In this document: positions 17,988-28,614 of the stretch, in pieces
How positions within the stretch are numbered: position 1 is the stretch's first letter
Layout: each line of letters begins with the position of its first letter
DNA from: Virgibacillus halodenitrificans JCM 12304
GTDB lineage: Bacteria > Bacillota > Bacilli > Bacillales > Amphibacillaceae
Assembly (NCBI RefSeq): GCF_001310895.1
Contig: NZ_BAZS01000030.1
Coordinates: forward strand, 1 to 54,161
Direction of reading: 5' to 3'
DNA length: 54,161 nt
The notes under the pieces: model-generated
The model's database searches: none
Told to the model about the DNA's origin: nothing
The model's input: only the letters and a program-made list of their open reading frames with translations
Position numbers and translations under genes: made by a program

Positions 17988-18834
17988 TTCTTTCTAAAAT
18001 TTCTGTGATGACTTCATTACGCTTTTTCATTAACGTATATCGTTTGTTGAAGGTCGATATTTCTTCTGTCGTTAAATCATTTTCATTCATTTCCTCTGTA
18101 AAGTCACGGAGTGCGTGATAGACTCGTCGTTTCATATCGTCAACGGAAATTTTTATTCCTAACAGATCAGATAATGAACCCATTACATTGGGGTTTACCT
18201 CTGGAAAATTGAAATTTGTTTGCTCTCCACGCTTACTAATTTCGTAAAATTTTTTAATCATAGAAGCCCGCTTGTGACTGTCACCTTCCACATCCAAGTA
18301 AATTTGAATAGCAGCACCATCTTTAACCCGTCGCTGAGAAATTCCCGCAAACTTTTTGCCATTAATGCTTAGATCATAATCTCCTGGACAATAGGAGTCC
18401 TCTATTTCATATGCCTTAATTTCCTCTGTTAAATCGCGCAGCATATACTGAACAAAACTAACCATCGCCTCATAACAATCATATATGGAGATATGTTTTA
18501 CATTAGGAAGAACGAGAGAAATATTGAGTACCCCCTCGTCCAAGGCTACAGCGAGTCCCCCGGAATTCCGAACAACGACATTATAGTTTTCACTGGTCAA
18601 ATACATAACGCCTTCCTCAATATGGGGAAGTTTGGCATCCGGAATGCCTAAGACAATCGTGTTTGGGTGGACCCACAAGCGTACTGCGGGTGGGGATGCT
18701 TCATTACTAACCGAAATGGCTAATGCATCGTCTATAGCAAAGGATGTCATTGCATTAGAAGTATATTTTCTATTAACAGAATGGTCTATATAACGAAATG
18801 TTGTATGTCGAATAATGTCTTTCCAGTTTTTCAT
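17983..18834 (-). CDS. lipL: Octanoyl-[GcvH]:protein N-octanoyltransferase
   Basis: 283 residues of the lipoate ligase/transferase fold. LipL moves octanoyl from GcvH to E2 subunits in Bacillus lipoate assembly. Visible are RLWVHPNTIVLGIPDAKLPH, VVVRNSGGLAVALDEGVLNISL (the RRxSGG-type loop), and DSYCPGDYDLSINGKKFAGISQRR, which carries the conserved cysteine that takes the acyl group. RBS AGGAGAA. Same position as in B. subtilis (ywfL). Confidence 0.9.
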   Translation of the reverse strand: MKNWKDIIRHTTFRYIDHSVNRKYTSNAMTSFAIDDALAISVSNEASPPAVRLWVHPNTIVLGIPDAKLPHIEEGVMYLTSENYNVVVRNSGGLAVALDEGVLNISLVLPNVKHISIYDCYEAMVSFVQYMLRDLTEEIKAYEIEDSYCPGDYDLSINGKKFAGISQRRVKDGAAIQIYLDVEGDSHKRASMIKKFYEISKRGEQTNFNFPEVNPNVMGSLSDLLGIKISVDDMKRRVYHALRDFTEEMNENDLTTEEISTFNKRYTLMKKRNEVITEILERK

Positions 18835-18931
18835 AATGTTCTCCTACTCTGAATACTTGTTATCTCTTTTTTAGTTTCTCCAACTATTATATAATAAAAA
18901 GAAATAGTCGAAAAGAAACGGATGGGAAGTC

Positions 18932-20251
18932 ATGTGTTATAAAGAGGAACAATTAATTGAAGAAAAGGTTTTTAAAGATCCGGTGCATAGGTATGTACAT
19001 GTCAAGGACCGTGTCATATGGGATCTTATAGCTACACCCGAATTTCAAAGATTACGCCGGATCAAACAGCTGGGGACTTCTAATTATACATTCCACGGAG
19101 CAGAGCACAGTCGTTTTAACCATTCTCTTGGCGTTTATGAAATTGTTAGGAGAATTATATATAATTTTCAGGAACGTCCTTATTGGAATAATGAAAAACG
19201 ATTACTCTGCTTATGTGCTGCATTATTACATGATCTAGGACATGGTCCGTTTTCCCATTCCTTTGAAAAAGTATTTAAATTGGATCATGAACAGTATACT
19301 CAGGCAATCATCCTGGGTGATACCCATGTTAACCGTATTTTAAAATCAGTGGAACCGGGGTTTGATCAAGCGGTTGCAGATGTCATTGCTAAAACGTATG
19401 AAGATAAGCTGGTTGTCAGTTTAATATCCAGTCAAATTGATGCGGATCGGATGGATTATTTGCAAAGAGATGCCTATTTTACAGGTGTCAGCTATGGACA
19501 CTTCGATATGGAACGCATTTTGCGAGTAATGCGACCGATGGAGGATCAAGTTGTTATTAAATCAACTGGGATGCATGCAGTAGAAGATTATATTATGAGC
19601 CGCTATCAAATGTATTGGCAGGTATACTTTCACCCTGTTACGAGAAGTGCAGAGGTAATATTGTCAAAAATACTTCATCGGGCTAAATTTTTATTTGAAA
19701 CAGAGGATTTTACATTTAAATTGGAACCAACTCACTTTATCTCTTTTTTCAAGGGGAAGGTAGATTTGCAGGAATATTTAAGGCTGGATGAGGGTATTGT
19801 GTCGTATTATTTCCAACTATGGCAGGAAGAGGATGATGAAATATTACAAGATCTTTGTGAGCGGTTCTTAAACCGTCGCCTCTTTAAATACATTGAATTC
19901 AATCCCAATCTGCAAATGAATGATTGGATGGAGTTATACCGTTTGTTCCAAAAAGCAGGTATTGACCCGGAATATTACCTCGTGGTCGATTCTTCGTCTG
20001 ATTTACCCTATGACTTTTATCGGCCTGGAGAAGAGGAAGAACGACTTCCTATCCATCTACTAATGCCTGATGGTAGCTTAAAAGAGTTGTCCAGGCATTC
20101 AGATATAGTTGAAGCAATTTCAGGAAAAAAGCGGACAGACCACAAGTTATATTTTCCTAAGGATATGTTGGAAAAGCTAAAGGACGAGCACATTAAAACG
20201 CGGATTAAGGATATTTTATACGGTCAAGGAGAGGTAGAAAATGCTAAGTAA
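18932..20251 (+). CDS. ywfO: HD-domain phosphohydrolase YwfO
   Basis: 439 residues. The HD metal-site signatures are clear: EFQRLRRIKQLG, HSRFNHSLGVYEIVRRI and LLHDLGHGPFSHSFE (paired His/Asp), then SSQIDADRMDYLQRDA. The family relates to dNTP triphosphohydrolases (SAMHD1/Dgt-like); the in vivo substrate in Bacillus is not settled. It overlaps ywgA by 11 bp, so the two are translationally coupled. The Shine-Dalgarno is weak (GGATGGGAAG). Confidence 0.88.
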   Translation: MCYKEEQLIEEKVFKDPVHRYVHVKDRVIWDLIATPEFQRLRRIKQLGTSNYTFHGAEHSRFNHSLGVYEIVRRIIYNFQERPYWNNEKRLLCLCAALLHDLGHGPFSHSFEKVFKLDHEQYTQAIILGDTHVNRILKSVEPGFDQAVADVIAKTYEDKLVVSLISSQIDADRMDYLQRDAYFTGVSYGHFDMERILRVMRPMEDQVVIKSTGMHAVEDYIMSRYQMYWQVYFHPVTRSAEVILSKILHRAKFLFETEDFTFKLEPTHFISFFKGKVDLQEYLRLDEGIVSYYFQLWQEEDDEILQDLCERFLNRRLFKYIEFNPNLQMNDWMELYRLFQKAGIDPEYYLVVDSSSDLPYDFYRPGEEEERLPIHLLMPDGSLKELSRHSDIVEAISGKKRTDHKLYFPKDMLEKLKDEHIKTRIKDILYGQGEVENAK

Positions 20252-20735
20252 TCATGCAAAGCTAATGCAGTTTTTTTCTGTTGCTAAGGAAGTAACCGGT
20301 CGGAAGAAACTTCAAAAGATGATATACATACTTCAAAAATGTGAAGTGCCTTTTGAAGAGAAATACCAGTTTCACTTTTATGGACCATACTCTGAAGAAC
20401 TGACATTGCGCGTAGAGGAACTATGTAACCTCGGCTTTATTGAGGAAGTGAAGGAAGAAAAGAGTAACTATTATCAATACAACTATGCCATTACTGATGA
20501 TGGAAAAGGGTTTCTGAATCAATTCCGCATGGATATGCCAGATTTTAGTGAGCAAGTGGGATTACTACAAGGGAGAAGTTCACGGTTTCTTGAACTTGTT
20601 TCTACCATGCTTTACTTTGATTATTTGCCAGCTGAGCAGGTCGTCGATAAAGTACATACAGTAAAACCAAAACAAAAATACAGCGAACAAGAAATTCAGG
20701 AAGCGAACGAATTTATTCATAAACTGAAGCATTAA
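20241..20735 (+). CDS. ywgA: YwgA family protein
   Basis: 164 residues matching B. subtilis YwgA: KLMQFFSVAKEVTGRKKLQKMIYILQKC at the N terminus, FHFYGPYSEELTLRVEEL, and a helical C terminus. It looks like a winged-helix-type, DNA-binding-like fold, but the function is unknown. It starts inside the end of ywfO. Confidence 0.8.
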   Translation: MLSNHAKLMQFFSVAKEVTGRKKLQKMIYILQKCEVPFEEKYQFHFYGPYSEELTLRVEELCNLGFIEEVKEEKSNYYQYNYAITDDGKGFLNQFRMDMPDFSEQVGLLQGRSSRFLELVSTMLYFDYLPAEQVVDKVHTVKPKQKYSEQEIQEANEFIHKLKH

Positions 20736-20807
20736 GCGAGATATATGAATATAGGTATATACTTATGCTACAATGGAAAACAATAGAAATATAAGGAGGG
20801 CATTGAG

Positions 20808-21329
20808 ATGAGTTCGGATCAATCTTCCAATCAAAAAAAGACAAATGCTTTTACCATTATTAAAGATGATTCTACAGATGGCCATGGTGGTTATGGTGCA
20901 GGGACAATTAGCTTGGAAAATATGTCACCTGTCATTATAGACCCGGAAGAGAACAATGCTTATGTAGATATGGGTGCCATGCATGCAAGAAGTGATATAG
21001 AGCGCCGTGTTAAATATATGCCCAACAGAGAAGACGTCCCTAATGGAAGGTTATACTGGATTGTCTGGGTGAATGTGGAGCGTGGGGAAAAAGGTCCGTA
21101 TTATGCTGGTGTGGCAGGCAGTGAATTACGTGTGGATCGCCCGAACAAGCGTGCATATAAATCCATGGCACAGCATGTAACACATATGGAGAAATCACTA
21201 AAAGGTAAAATAGTTGTAGAGCATATGGAGGAGCACTCTAAAAAGCTTCTAAAGGATTTCCTTGTCGATTTTAATGGCGAGATGTGGAGTAATTCTACAA
21301 ACGAATTAAAAGACGCATTGTCGGAGTGA
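20808..21329 (+). CDS. ywhD: YwhD family protein
   Basis: 173 residues, close in length to YwhD (172). Conserved segments are FTIIKDDSTDGHGGYGAGTISLENMSPV and RLYWIVWVNVERGEKGPYYAGVAG. Soluble, function unknown. Strong RBS AAGGAGGG. Lies 72 bp after ywgA, with a TACAAT -10-like box at about 20768, so it probably has its own promoter. Confidence 0.82.
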   Translation: MSSDQSSNQKKTNAFTIIKDDSTDGHGGYGAGTISLENMSPVIIDPEENNAYVDMGAMHARSDIERRVKYMPNREDVPNGRLYWIVWVNVERGEKGPYYAGVAGSELRVDRPNKRAYKSMAQHVTHMEKSLKGKIVVEHMEEHSKKLLKDFLVDFNGEMWSNSTNELKDALSE

Positions 21330-21444
21330 AATTTGAAAAGTGAACATTTTGTGACTTAATCATGAACATTCTTCTAATATCTTGTACTTTGCGCTATAAA
21401 TTTGTAAAATATGTGTACATGGGCTACTCATGTATTACTAGGAC

Positions 21445-21498
21445 AAAAAAGAAGCCGACAGGAAGTAAGACGGACCTTACTTATGTCGGCTTCTTTTT
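21445..21498 (+). terminator. Long terminator downstream of ywhD
   Basis: AAGAAGCCGACA / TGTCGGCTTCTT outer stem plus an inner AAGTAAG / CTTACTT stem, then a T run. Confidence 0.9.
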
Positions 21499-21648
21499 AT
21501 GCTTGAAAATAGTATTAATATATATGGGAGTTATCCAATCATTCGCAAAATGGCTAAACTGTAAAATAACTTGGTTGTAGTTTATCTCATTTTAAGAAAG
21601 TGGGTGGACTCATTGATTTTCATTTTTAGAGAGTTAAAATGCAGTCTT

Positions 21649-21911
21649 TAGCGAAGGGGAAATATGAAGACTCCAGCGGGAAAAGCGAGACCCCACATTC
21701 ATACAAAGGTTGGAAGGCTAAAGGCGCGACGTCCTGGGACTGCGTAAACTCGTCCCACCAAAGCCCATTGTCGCAACGCCTTCATGACCAACATCCTCGA
21801 AAAAGAAGTACACTTTTTCATCGTGCGATGTTTCTCATAGAAGCTTCCCTTGTCCTGTTGGCCCGAAGCTCGCAGGCTGCCCGCGGAAAGCGTAATATTT
21901 TCCCGTAGCGA
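21649..21911. repeat. Composite interspersed repeat, copy E
   Basis: Ends are imperfect inverted repeats (AGCGAAGGGGAAATAT... and ...AATATTTTCCCGTAGCGA). The internal block 21715-21797 matches copy D and, in reverse, copy B at 28815-28899. The block 21799-21871 repeats D 138-197, with a GAAAAAG...CTTTTTC hairpin whose loop has changed. It has no MITE and no tail module. No gene is supported in 21330-21950. Confidence 0.8.
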
Positions 21912-21950
21912 GATTAGAAAATCATATTAACTCGTTTTGTTCAAAAATAA

Positions 21951-23972
21951 TCAGCGGAAGAGGTCGAATAATTTTTCTAGCATCCCTTCCTCATCTTTGG
22001 CTCCATTTTCTTCATAAACATGATCTGTACAATGAATCTGTGGTTCGGTACCTTTTTCAAAATACATCACACGGCTTGTGTCACAATAAGCAGTAGCTCG
22101 TTGCCCAGTCGACGGATCTACAGGGACACCGACAACTCCTGCAGGCATATCAAAGGCTTCGTTAGGCAAACCCTTATGTGCTGTCTCCATAAACTGGCTC
22201 CATATAGACTTAGCATAAGACTTTTCGGCAACTGCTTCCATAGGACGGTTGTCATCATACCCCACCCATACCCCAGTTACCAATGACGGACTATACCCAA
22301 TCATCCAGCTGTCCGAATTTGTTGTTCCGGATTTGCCTGCATAGATGCGTGTCAATCGATTACTTATCGTAGACCCAGTTACTGACATATAACCATCCAA
22401 TTGGCTGTCGAACATGCCAGTCATTAAATGATTTAACACGGAAACCTTCTTTTCATCTAATTTTTGTTTTCCAAGGGTTTCTTCTCTTTCAAATACAGTT
22501 TTTCCGTTTGCATTATCAATTTTTTTAATCGTATGTGGAGACATCTCATAGCCTTCATTTGCAAGCATGGCATAGCCTGCAACCATTTCCTTAACAGAAA
22601 CAGTGGCTGTTCCAAGTGCAAGAGATGGTACGGCAGGAAGTGGACTTGTGAAGCCAAACTTCCTTGCTGTATCAACGAGTTCATCAACTCCCAAGAATAA
22701 GTGTGTTCGGACAGCATATACATTATCCGATAATGCGAGGGCTTGTGCCAATGTGATTGGTTTATTGGCATAATAACCATTATAATTGCTTGGTTTATAC
22801 TCCTCTCCATTTTCCAAATGAAAAACAGTTGGCTCACTCATCAATTCTGTTGTCGGAGTAAATCCTTTTTCAAGCGCAGCATAATACAAGAAAGGTTTAA
22901 ATGCAGACCCAGGCATTCGTTTCGCCTGTGTTGTACGGTTGTACGGACTCTCTGCATAATTTCTTCCGCCGGACATTGCCAGTATTCCTCCAGTATTTGG
23001 CTCAATTGCTAGTACACCTACTTCTACTTCACTGGAAGAGCGTACGGTTTGATTAATCTGCTTCTCTAATTGCTGCTGGTAATCCCTATTTAATGTTGTA
23101 TGGATTTCAAAGCCACCAGAACGAATTGCTTCCACATCTAAATTCAATATTTCAGCAGCCTCTTGCAGTACGGTATCTTGAAAGTGTGCGCCAATTACCT
23201 CTTCATTTTCATTTTTTGCAGTATATGTCAGTTCTTCTTCAATTGCTTCTTTGTATTCACTCTCTGTGATTACTTGTTCGTTCCGCATGACCGCTAAAAT
23301 ATGCTGCTGTCTTTTTGTTGCGCGCTCTATATCATTTAATGGCGAATAGTAGGTTGGTCCTTTCGGTATGCCTGCTAGCATGGCAGCTTGTGCTAAGGTT
23401 AATTCGCTTGCTGGGATTTCAAAATAGTAATTACTTGCGGACTCAATTCCATAGGCACCATGGCCATAATAAATAGTATTTAAGTAGCCTTCGAGAATTT
23501 CATCTTTGGAATAAAACATTTCCAATCTTACCGTGTAAAAAGCTTCCTTTATTTTTCTTAACCACGTCTTTTCATGGGTCAAATATAAATTTCTTGCGTA
23601 TTGCTGGGTAAGTGTACTTGCACCTTCCTTAAGAGATAGACTTTTTATATCTTTGATAATGGCACCCATAATTCGCTTGTAATCAAAACCATGATGTTCA
23701 TAGAAATGCTGATCTTCTATTTGCAGGGTGGCATCAATAAGAAAAGGAGAAATTGCCTTTAATTCTACCCAGTGGCGGCTCTCACTTCCGCTTTCTTCGC
23801 CAATAATCTCGCCATCATTGCTGTAATAGACAGTATTTTGCTGATTTGATAAGGGCGGCGGCCCCATTATATAGCTCAGCAAATAAACACCGCCAATTAG
23901 GCAGCCAATCGCAAAAAAAGATCCGACCAAGACCCCAAATATCCATTTTAATCTTTTAAACTTTTTTCTCAT
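21951..23972 (-). CDS. pbpG: Class A penicillin-binding protein (PbpG-like)
   Basis: 673-residue bifunctional peptidoglycan synthase. Order: cytoplasmic basic start, membrane anchor about residues 11-33, glycosyltransferase GT51 domain with EDQHFYEHHG and the TLTQQYARNLYL and KDEILEGYLNTIYYGHGAYGIE motifs, then a transpeptidase domain with SxxK in MPGSAFKP (about 355), SDN in LALSDNVYA, and KSG in AGKSGTTNSDSW (about 549). Position next to speE and ywhD matches pbpG (ywhE), which acts redundantly with PbpF in spore peptidoglycan synthesis. Start has only GGAG as RBS. Confidence 0.92.
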   Translation of the reverse strand: MRKKFKRLKWIFGVLVGSFFAIGCLIGGVYLLSYIMGPPPLSNQQNTVYYSNDGEIIGEESGSESRHWVELKAISPFLIDATLQIEDQHFYEHHGFDYKRIMGAIIKDIKSLSLKEGASTLTQQYARNLYLTHEKTWLRKIKEAFYTVRLEMFYSKDEILEGYLNTIYYGHGAYGIESASNYYFEIPASELTLAQAAMLAGIPKGPTYYSPLNDIERATKRQQHILAVMRNEQVITESEYKEAIEEELTYTAKNENEEVIGAHFQDTVLQEAAEILNLDVEAIRSGGFEIHTTLNRDYQQQLEKQINQTVRSSSEVEVGVLAIEPNTGGILAMSGGRNYAESPYNRTTQAKRMPGSAFKPFLYYAALEKGFTPTTELMSEPTVFHLENGEEYKPSNYNGYYANKPITLAQALALSDNVYAVRTHLFLGVDELVDTARKFGFTSPLPAVPSLALGTATVSVKEMVAGYAMLANEGYEMSPHTIKKIDNANGKTVFEREETLGKQKLDEKKVSVLNHLMTGMFDSQLDGYMSVTGSTISNRLTRIYAGKSGTTNSDSWMIGYSPSLVTGVWVGYDDNRPMEAVAEKSYAKSIWSQFMETAHKGLPNEAFDMPAGVVGVPVDPSTGQRATAYCDTSRVMYFEKGTEPQIHCTDHVYEENGAKDEEGMLEKLFDLFR

Positions 23973-24042
23973 TATAATGGCTCCAATATGTGTGCATTAG
24001 TATCATTATGGGAAAAGATATAAAGATATAAACAAAAAGTGC

Positions 24043-24071
24043 TTGTCTTTTTATAAAAAAAAGCATAAAAT
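24043..24071 (+). promoter_or_regulatory. Candidate SigA promoter of speE-speB
   Basis: TTGTCT (24043-24048), 17-bp spacer, TAAAAT (24066-24071), about 100 bp upstream of speE. Confidence 0.55.
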
Positions 24072-24169
24072 GTTGCTCTATCAAGTTTCATAACGGAAAC
24101 AAAGGAGAGCTTCTTCGTTTTTGTGTGCAATTTATTTTATAGGTAACAACACCAAGAGGAGTGTTTATA

Positions 24170-24997
24170 TTGAGTATATGGTTTACGGAAAAACAGACAG
24201 CAAACTTTGGCATTACTGCAAAGGTAAACAAAACTTTAGCCGCACTTCAAACTGACTACCAAGACTTGAAAATGGTAGAGACAGTTGAATGGGGAAATAT
24301 GCTTTTATTAGATGATATGGTTATGACAACAGAAAAGGATGAGTTTGTATATCATGAAATGGTTGCACATGTACCCTTGTTTACCCATCCAAGTCCCAAG
24401 CATGTACTTGTAGTTGGCGGGGGAGATGGTGGTGTTATTCGTGAGGTACTAAGGCATCCGTCTGTCCAAAAAGCGACGCTTGTGGATATTGATGGGGAAG
24501 TCATTCACTATTCAAAAAAATATTTACCAACCATTGCCGGATCTTTAGACGATGAACGCGTGGAAGTAAAAGTGGATGATGGTTTTATGTTTATAGCCAA
24601 CAGTGAAAAAGCATTTGATGTCATACTGGTGGATTCCACTGAACCAGTTGGACCAGCAGTAAACCTGTTTACACAAGGTTTTTATGCAGGAATTCATAAA
24701 GCTTTAAAAGATGATGGGATTTTTGTAGCCCAGACAGATAATCCATGGTTTAAAGCAGATTTGATTCATCAGGTTTTTCATGATGTGAAAGAAATATTTC
24801 CGGTAACTCGATTGTATACAGCAAATATACCAACATATCCAAGTGGTTTATGGACGTTTACTATTGGGAGTAAAATTCATGATCCGTTGAAAGTGAAGCA
24901 AGAACGTTTTCATGAAGTTGATACAAAGTATTACACGCCAGAAATTCATTTTGCATCATTTGCCCTTCCAAGATTTGTGAAAGAATTGACAGAATAA
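24170..24997 (+). CDS. speE: Spermidine synthase
   Basis: 275 residues. Transfers aminopropyl from decarboxylated SAM to putrescine. Signatures are FGNMLLLDD-like [24 protein letters not shown], the nucleotide loop [18 protein letters not shown], the catalytic [10 protein letters not shown], and [14 protein letters not shown]. Starts with TTG at 24170 (MSIWFTEKQ), which has AAGAGGAG 7 bp upstream; the in-frame GTG at 24161 overlaps that RBS. Forms an operon with speB, 13 bp downstream. Confidence 0.93.
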   Translation: MSIWFTEKQTANFGITAKVNKTLAALQTDYQDLKMVETVEWGNMLLLDDMVMTTEKDEFVYHEMVAHVPLFTHPSPKHVLVVGGGDGGVIREVLRHPSVQKATLVDIDGEVIHYSKKYLPTIAGSLDDERVEVKVDDGFMFIANSEKAFDVILVDSTEPVGPAVNLFTQGFYAGIHKALKDDGIFVAQTDNPWFKADLIHQVFHDVKEIFPVTRLYTANIPTYPSGLWTFTIGSKIHDPLKVKQERFHEVDTKYYTPEIHFASFALPRFVKELTE

Positions 24998-25010
24998 AGG
25001 GGGAAGCAAT

Positions 25011-25883
25011 ATGCGATTTGATGAAGCGTATTCTGGCAAGGTATTTATCATGTCAGGAAATGATTTTGAAAAAGCAAAAGCGGTTATTTATGGAATGCCG
25101 ATGGATTGGACAGTGAGCTTCCGCCCGGGTTCCAGGTTTGGTCCGGGAAGAATTCGTGAGGCCTCGATTGGTTTGGAGGAATATAGTCCTTATATGGACA
25201 AGCATTTGGAGGAAGTCGCCTTTTTTGATGCAGGTGATATTCCGTTGCCATTCGGTAATGCGGAAAGAAGTCTCCATATGATTCGTGAATATATTGGCAA
25301 GCTGCTTGCACAGGGAAAGTTTCCAATCGGACTCGGCGGTGAGCATCTGGTAACATGGCCAGTGATTCAAGCAATGCATGAGAAACATCCGGATATGGCG
25401 CTGATCCATATTGATGCACATGCTGATTTACGTGAGGAGTATGAAGGTGAGACGCTTTCCCATTCTACCCCAGTACGTAAAATATGTGATTTAATTGGAG
25501 CAGACAATGTATATTCCTTTGGTATCCGTTCTGGTATGCGTGAAGAATTTCAATTCGCCAAGGAAAGTGGCATGCACATGTCGAAATTTCAGGTGGCAGA
25601 GCCATTAAAAAAAATGCTGCCGGAATTACAAGGAAGAAAGGTCTACGTAACGATTGACATCGATGTACTTGATCCGGCTTTCGCTCCTGGAACCGGTACA
25701 GCAGAGGCAGGGGGAATTAGCTCCACAGAATTATTGGAAGCTATTCAACTGATTGCGGAATCTGATATCCAGGTAATCGGCGCCGATCTTGTGGAAGTGG
25801 CTCCAGTATACGACCATTCTGAAAAAACCGCCATTGCAGCTAGCAAATTCATCCGAGAAATCTTACTGGGATGGGTGAAATAA
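25011..25883 (+). CDS. speB: Agmatinase
   Basis: 290-residue ureohydrolase that turns agmatine into putrescine and urea, the substrate for SpeE next door. The binuclear manganese ligands are visible in GLGGEHLVTW, HIDAHADLREEYEGE and TIDIDVLDPAFAPGTGTAEAGG. RBS AAAGGGGGAAG. The arrangement speE-speB is as in B. subtilis. Confidence 0.95.
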   Translation: MRFDEAYSGKVFIMSGNDFEKAKAVIYGMPMDWTVSFRPGSRFGPGRIREASIGLEEYSPYMDKHLEEVAFFDAGDIPLPFGNAERSLHMIREYIGKLLAQGKFPIGLGGEHLVTWPVIQAMHEKHPDMALIHIDAHADLREEYEGETLSHSTPVRKICDLIGADNVYSFGIRSGMREEFQFAKESGMHMSKFQVAEPLKKMLPELQGRKVYVTIDIDVLDPAFAPGTGTAEAGGISSTELLEAIQLIAESDIQVIGADLVEVAPVYDHSEKTAIAASKFIREILLGWVK

Positions 25884-25884
25884 T

Positions 25885-25923
25885 GAAAGCGCGCTTCTGT
25901 TTTGAAACAGGAGTGCGTTTTTG
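25885..25923 (+). terminator. Terminator of speE-speB
   Basis: AAAGCGC...CTGTTT / AAACAG...GCGTTTTT hairpin directly after the speB stop. Confidence 0.75.
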
Positions 25924-26014
25924 TTTTGACTCTAATACACATCTAGGGTTACTCAATGATTCGGAAAATATATATATTGCGACGTAACTAAGAATATAGA
26001 GGCTGCTTAAATCA

Positions 26015-26260
26015 CCGCTACGGGGAAATATTCCGCTTTCCGCGGGCGGCTCCTACCGGAATAGGATGAGCTGAAGACCCTGCACGAAGCGTAGCGGAGG
26101 AAGCGGCTGAAGCCATGCCGGTGGAAAGCGGCCCCCTTCAGCGGAAATCAATGGGGTTATCCGCTTCTACAAGGGGCTAAAATTTTCAGTAGTTCGCATT
26201 TTTCTCCAACTATGAATGAACAAAATACGGTTGTACCCCAACATTTGCAGTAGAACCGTT
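26015..26260 (+). repeat. Composite interspersed repeat, copy A (uninterrupted reference copy)
   Basis: Simplest copy: CCGCTACGGGGAAATATTCC start, GGAATAGGATGAGCTGAAGAC with no MITE, the GCGTAGCGGAGGAAGCGGCT block, GGAAATCAATGGGG, then the 70-bp tail module at 26190-26260. Preceded at about 25945 by a GGTTACTCAATGATTCGG motif also seen before copies B and E. No gene in 25884-26461. Confidence 0.8.
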
Positions 26261-26461
26261 AGTCAAATGGAAGAGGTTCTGTAGTCTGTATTTTTTTACT
26301 TATTATTCTATCTCTATAACCGAAACCAGCACGACAAAAATAAAGCATTTTAAAAAGATAATGAACGAGATAGTGAGTTTTACCAGAAAGATATTGATTA
26401 TCCTATTCATTTAAAGATATAATAGTAAATTATATGAATTAATATAAGTAGAGGGATTAAC

Positions 26462-26896
26462 ATGAACGCACTACACAAAAACGTATCCATTGAACTCCAG
26501 ACCATGATTGAAGAAGATGGGGCGAAGGAATCAAATAAACAAAAACATACAGGGAAATACTATAAGAGAAATAATCTGGATGTACTTACATATGAGGAAA
26601 CATCTGATGACAAATCTGTCATTCACAACCTGATTACGATTCAACAAAATAAGGTGAGTATTAAGCGTTCTGGAAATGTAAAAATGAATCAGCAGTTTCG
26701 AGAAGGTCAGATTACGGAGAATGTGTTTTACCACCCGCATGGTGGTATCCATATGGAGACATATACAGAAACTATTCACTACCAGTCGAATGAGGAGTCA
26801 GGTTCATTAACGATTGATTATAAAGTCAAGCTAAATGGGCAAGAGGAACGGAATCAGGAAATAAAGTTGAGTTTTAAAGAGGAGGAATCCCAATGA
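26462..26896 (+). CDS. ywiB: YwiB family protein (DUF1934)
   Basis: 144 residues, beta-rich, with alternating polar strands ([38 protein letters not shown]). It matches YwiB, a small lipocalin-like barrel of unknown function. Its TGA overlaps the argS ATG (ATGA), giving translational coupling, as in B. subtilis. RBS AGAGGG. Confidence 0.85.
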   Translation: MNALHKNVSIELQTMIEEDGAKESNKQKHTGKYYKRNNLDVLTYEETSDDKSVIHNLITIQQNKVSIKRSGNVKMNQQFREGQITENVFYHPHGGIHMETYTETIHYQSNEESGSLTIDYKVKLNGQEERNQEIKLSFKEEESQ

Positions 26897-28563
26897 ACGT
26901 ATTAGTTCAAACGGAAGAAACGTTAAAACAAGAAATAGCAGCAGCAGTGATCCAGGCAAAATTGGCTACAGCTGAAGAGCTTCCTGCGGTCATTTTGGAA
27001 AAACCAAAGGATAAAGCACATGGAGACTTTGCATCCAATATTGCAATGCAGCTTGCTCGTATAGCTAAAAAAGCCCCGCGTCAAATTGCTCAGGACATTG
27101 TAGATCATTTGGATCAAACAAAAGCCTCCATTGAAAAGGTGGAAATAGCAGGACCAGGGTTTATTAACTTTTTCATGAAAAATGACTTTTTGGAGTCAAT
27201 TATTCCTACTATTTTGGAGGCGGAAAGTACATACGGCCAAACAAACGCTGGAAAAGGTGAAAAAGTCCAAGTAGAGTTTGTTTCTGTAAACCCAACTGGT
27301 GATTTGCACTTAGGGCATGCTCGTGGAGCAGCTTTTGGAGATGTGCTTTGCAATGTTTACGCGGCTGCTGGTTATGATGTAGAACGTGAATATTACATCA
27401 ACGATGCGGGTAACCAGATTGATAATCTGGCCTTATCAGTTGAGGCACGTTATCTGCAGGCACTTGGACAGGAAACGCCTATGCCTGAAGACGGTTATCA
27501 TGGTGCAGATATTATTGAAATAGGTAAAAAGTTAGCAGAAGAAGTTGGTGATAAATGGGCCAAAACGAATCGAGAGGAACGGCTTGCTTACTTTAAAGAA
27601 TATGGTTTGAAATACGAATTAGGAAAAATTGAAGAAGATTTGGAGGCTTTTCGTGTTAAATTCGATAATTGGTTCTCTGAGCGTTCCCTTTATAATGATG
27701 ATCAAATTTCGAAAGCATTGGAAAAGCTGCAGCAGGGTGATTATATTTATGAAAAAGACGGTGCTACCTGGTTCCGCACTACTGCATTTGATGATGACAA
27801 AGACCGCGTCCTTATTAAACAGGACGGCAGCTATACGTACTTAACTCCGGATATCGCGTACCATAAAAATAAACTGGACCGTGGCTTCAATAAGATTATT
27901 AACGTATGGGGTGCTGACCACCATGGCTATATTCCGAGAATGCGTGCAGCTATCCAAGCGTTAGGCTATTCTGCAGATAAGTTTGCTGTAAAAATTATTC
28001 AAATGGTAAACTTGTTTGAAAACGGTGAAAAACTTCGTATGAGTAAACGTACGGGGAAAGCAGTTGCTTTACGTGAGCTAATGGATGAAGTGGGTATAGA
28101 CGCTGTTCGTTATTACTTTGTCACTCGTTCCAATGACTCTCAATTGGATTTTGATATGGATTTAGCACGCTCTCAATCCAATGACAATCCAGTCTTTTAC
28201 GTTCAATATGCGCATGCGCGTATTTGTACAATGCTGAAACAAGCGGAAACGAAAGGGTTTGCTGTTGACGGAGAGTTTGACACAACCTTGCTGAATGCGG
28301 AAAAAGAAATGGATTTATTGAAGAAGTTAGGTGAATTTCCACAAACAGTAGCAGATGCTGCGGAAAAACAGACACCTCACAAAGTAACACAATATGTATA
28401 TGATCTTGCCACATTGCTGCATAGCTTCTACAATGCAGAAAAAGTATTGGATGCAGATAATAAAGAATTAACCCAAGCGCGAATTGCTTTAATGAAGGCT
28501 GTAAGAATCACATTACAGAACGCTCTTGATTTAATTGGTGTATCTGCACCAGAAAAGATGTAA
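26893..28563 (+). CDS. argS: Arginyl-tRNA synthetase
   Basis: 556-residue class I synthetase charging tRNA-Arg. Parts are the N-terminal Add1 domain (about 1-110), the [12 protein letters not shown] form of the HIGH motif, [14 protein letters not shown] in the catalytic core, the MSKRTGK form of KMSKS, and the C-terminal DALR anticodon-binding domain (about 440-556, ending [13 protein letters not shown]). The ATGA overlap with ywiB fixes the start, with AGAGGAGG upstream inside ywiB. Confidence 0.97.
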   Translation: MNVLVQTEETLKQEIAAAVIQAKLATAEELPAVILEKPKDKAHGDFASNIAMQLARIAKKAPRQIAQDIVDHLDQTKASIEKVEIAGPGFINFFMKNDFLESIIPTILEAESTYGQTNAGKGEKVQVEFVSVNPTGDLHLGHARGAAFGDVLCNVYAAAGYDVEREYYINDAGNQIDNLALSVEARYLQALGQETPMPEDGYHGADIIEIGKKLAEEVGDKWAKTNREERLAYFKEYGLKYELGKIEEDLEAFRVKFDNWFSERSLYNDDQISKALEKLQQGDYIYEKDGATWFRTTAFDDDKDRVLIKQDGSYTYLTPDIAYHKNKLDRGFNKIINVWGADHHGYIPRMRAAIQALGYSADKFAVKIIQMVNLFENGEKLRMSKRTGKAVALRELMDEVGIDAVRYYFVTRSNDSQLDFDMDLARSQSNDNPVFYVQYAHARICTMLKQAETKGFAVDGEFDTTLLNAEKEMDLLKKLGEFPQTVADAAEKQTPHKVTQYVYDLATLLHSFYNAEKVLDADNKELTQARIALMKAVRITLQNALDLIGVSAPEKM

Positions 28564-28575
28564 CCAAATCTGTTC

Positions 28576-28614
28576 ATATGCCGGTTTAAAAGATAGCTTT
28601 CTAAACCGGCATAT
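28576..28614 (+). terminator. Hairpin after argS
   Basis: ATATGCCGGTTTA / TAAACCGGCATAT, a perfect 13-bp stem. The following T tract is weak, so termination efficiency is uncertain. Confidence 0.65.

Noticed and set aside
21362-21580. 72-residue frame downstream of ywhD
   Set aside because: It runs through the long ywhD terminator hairpin and lacks an RBS.
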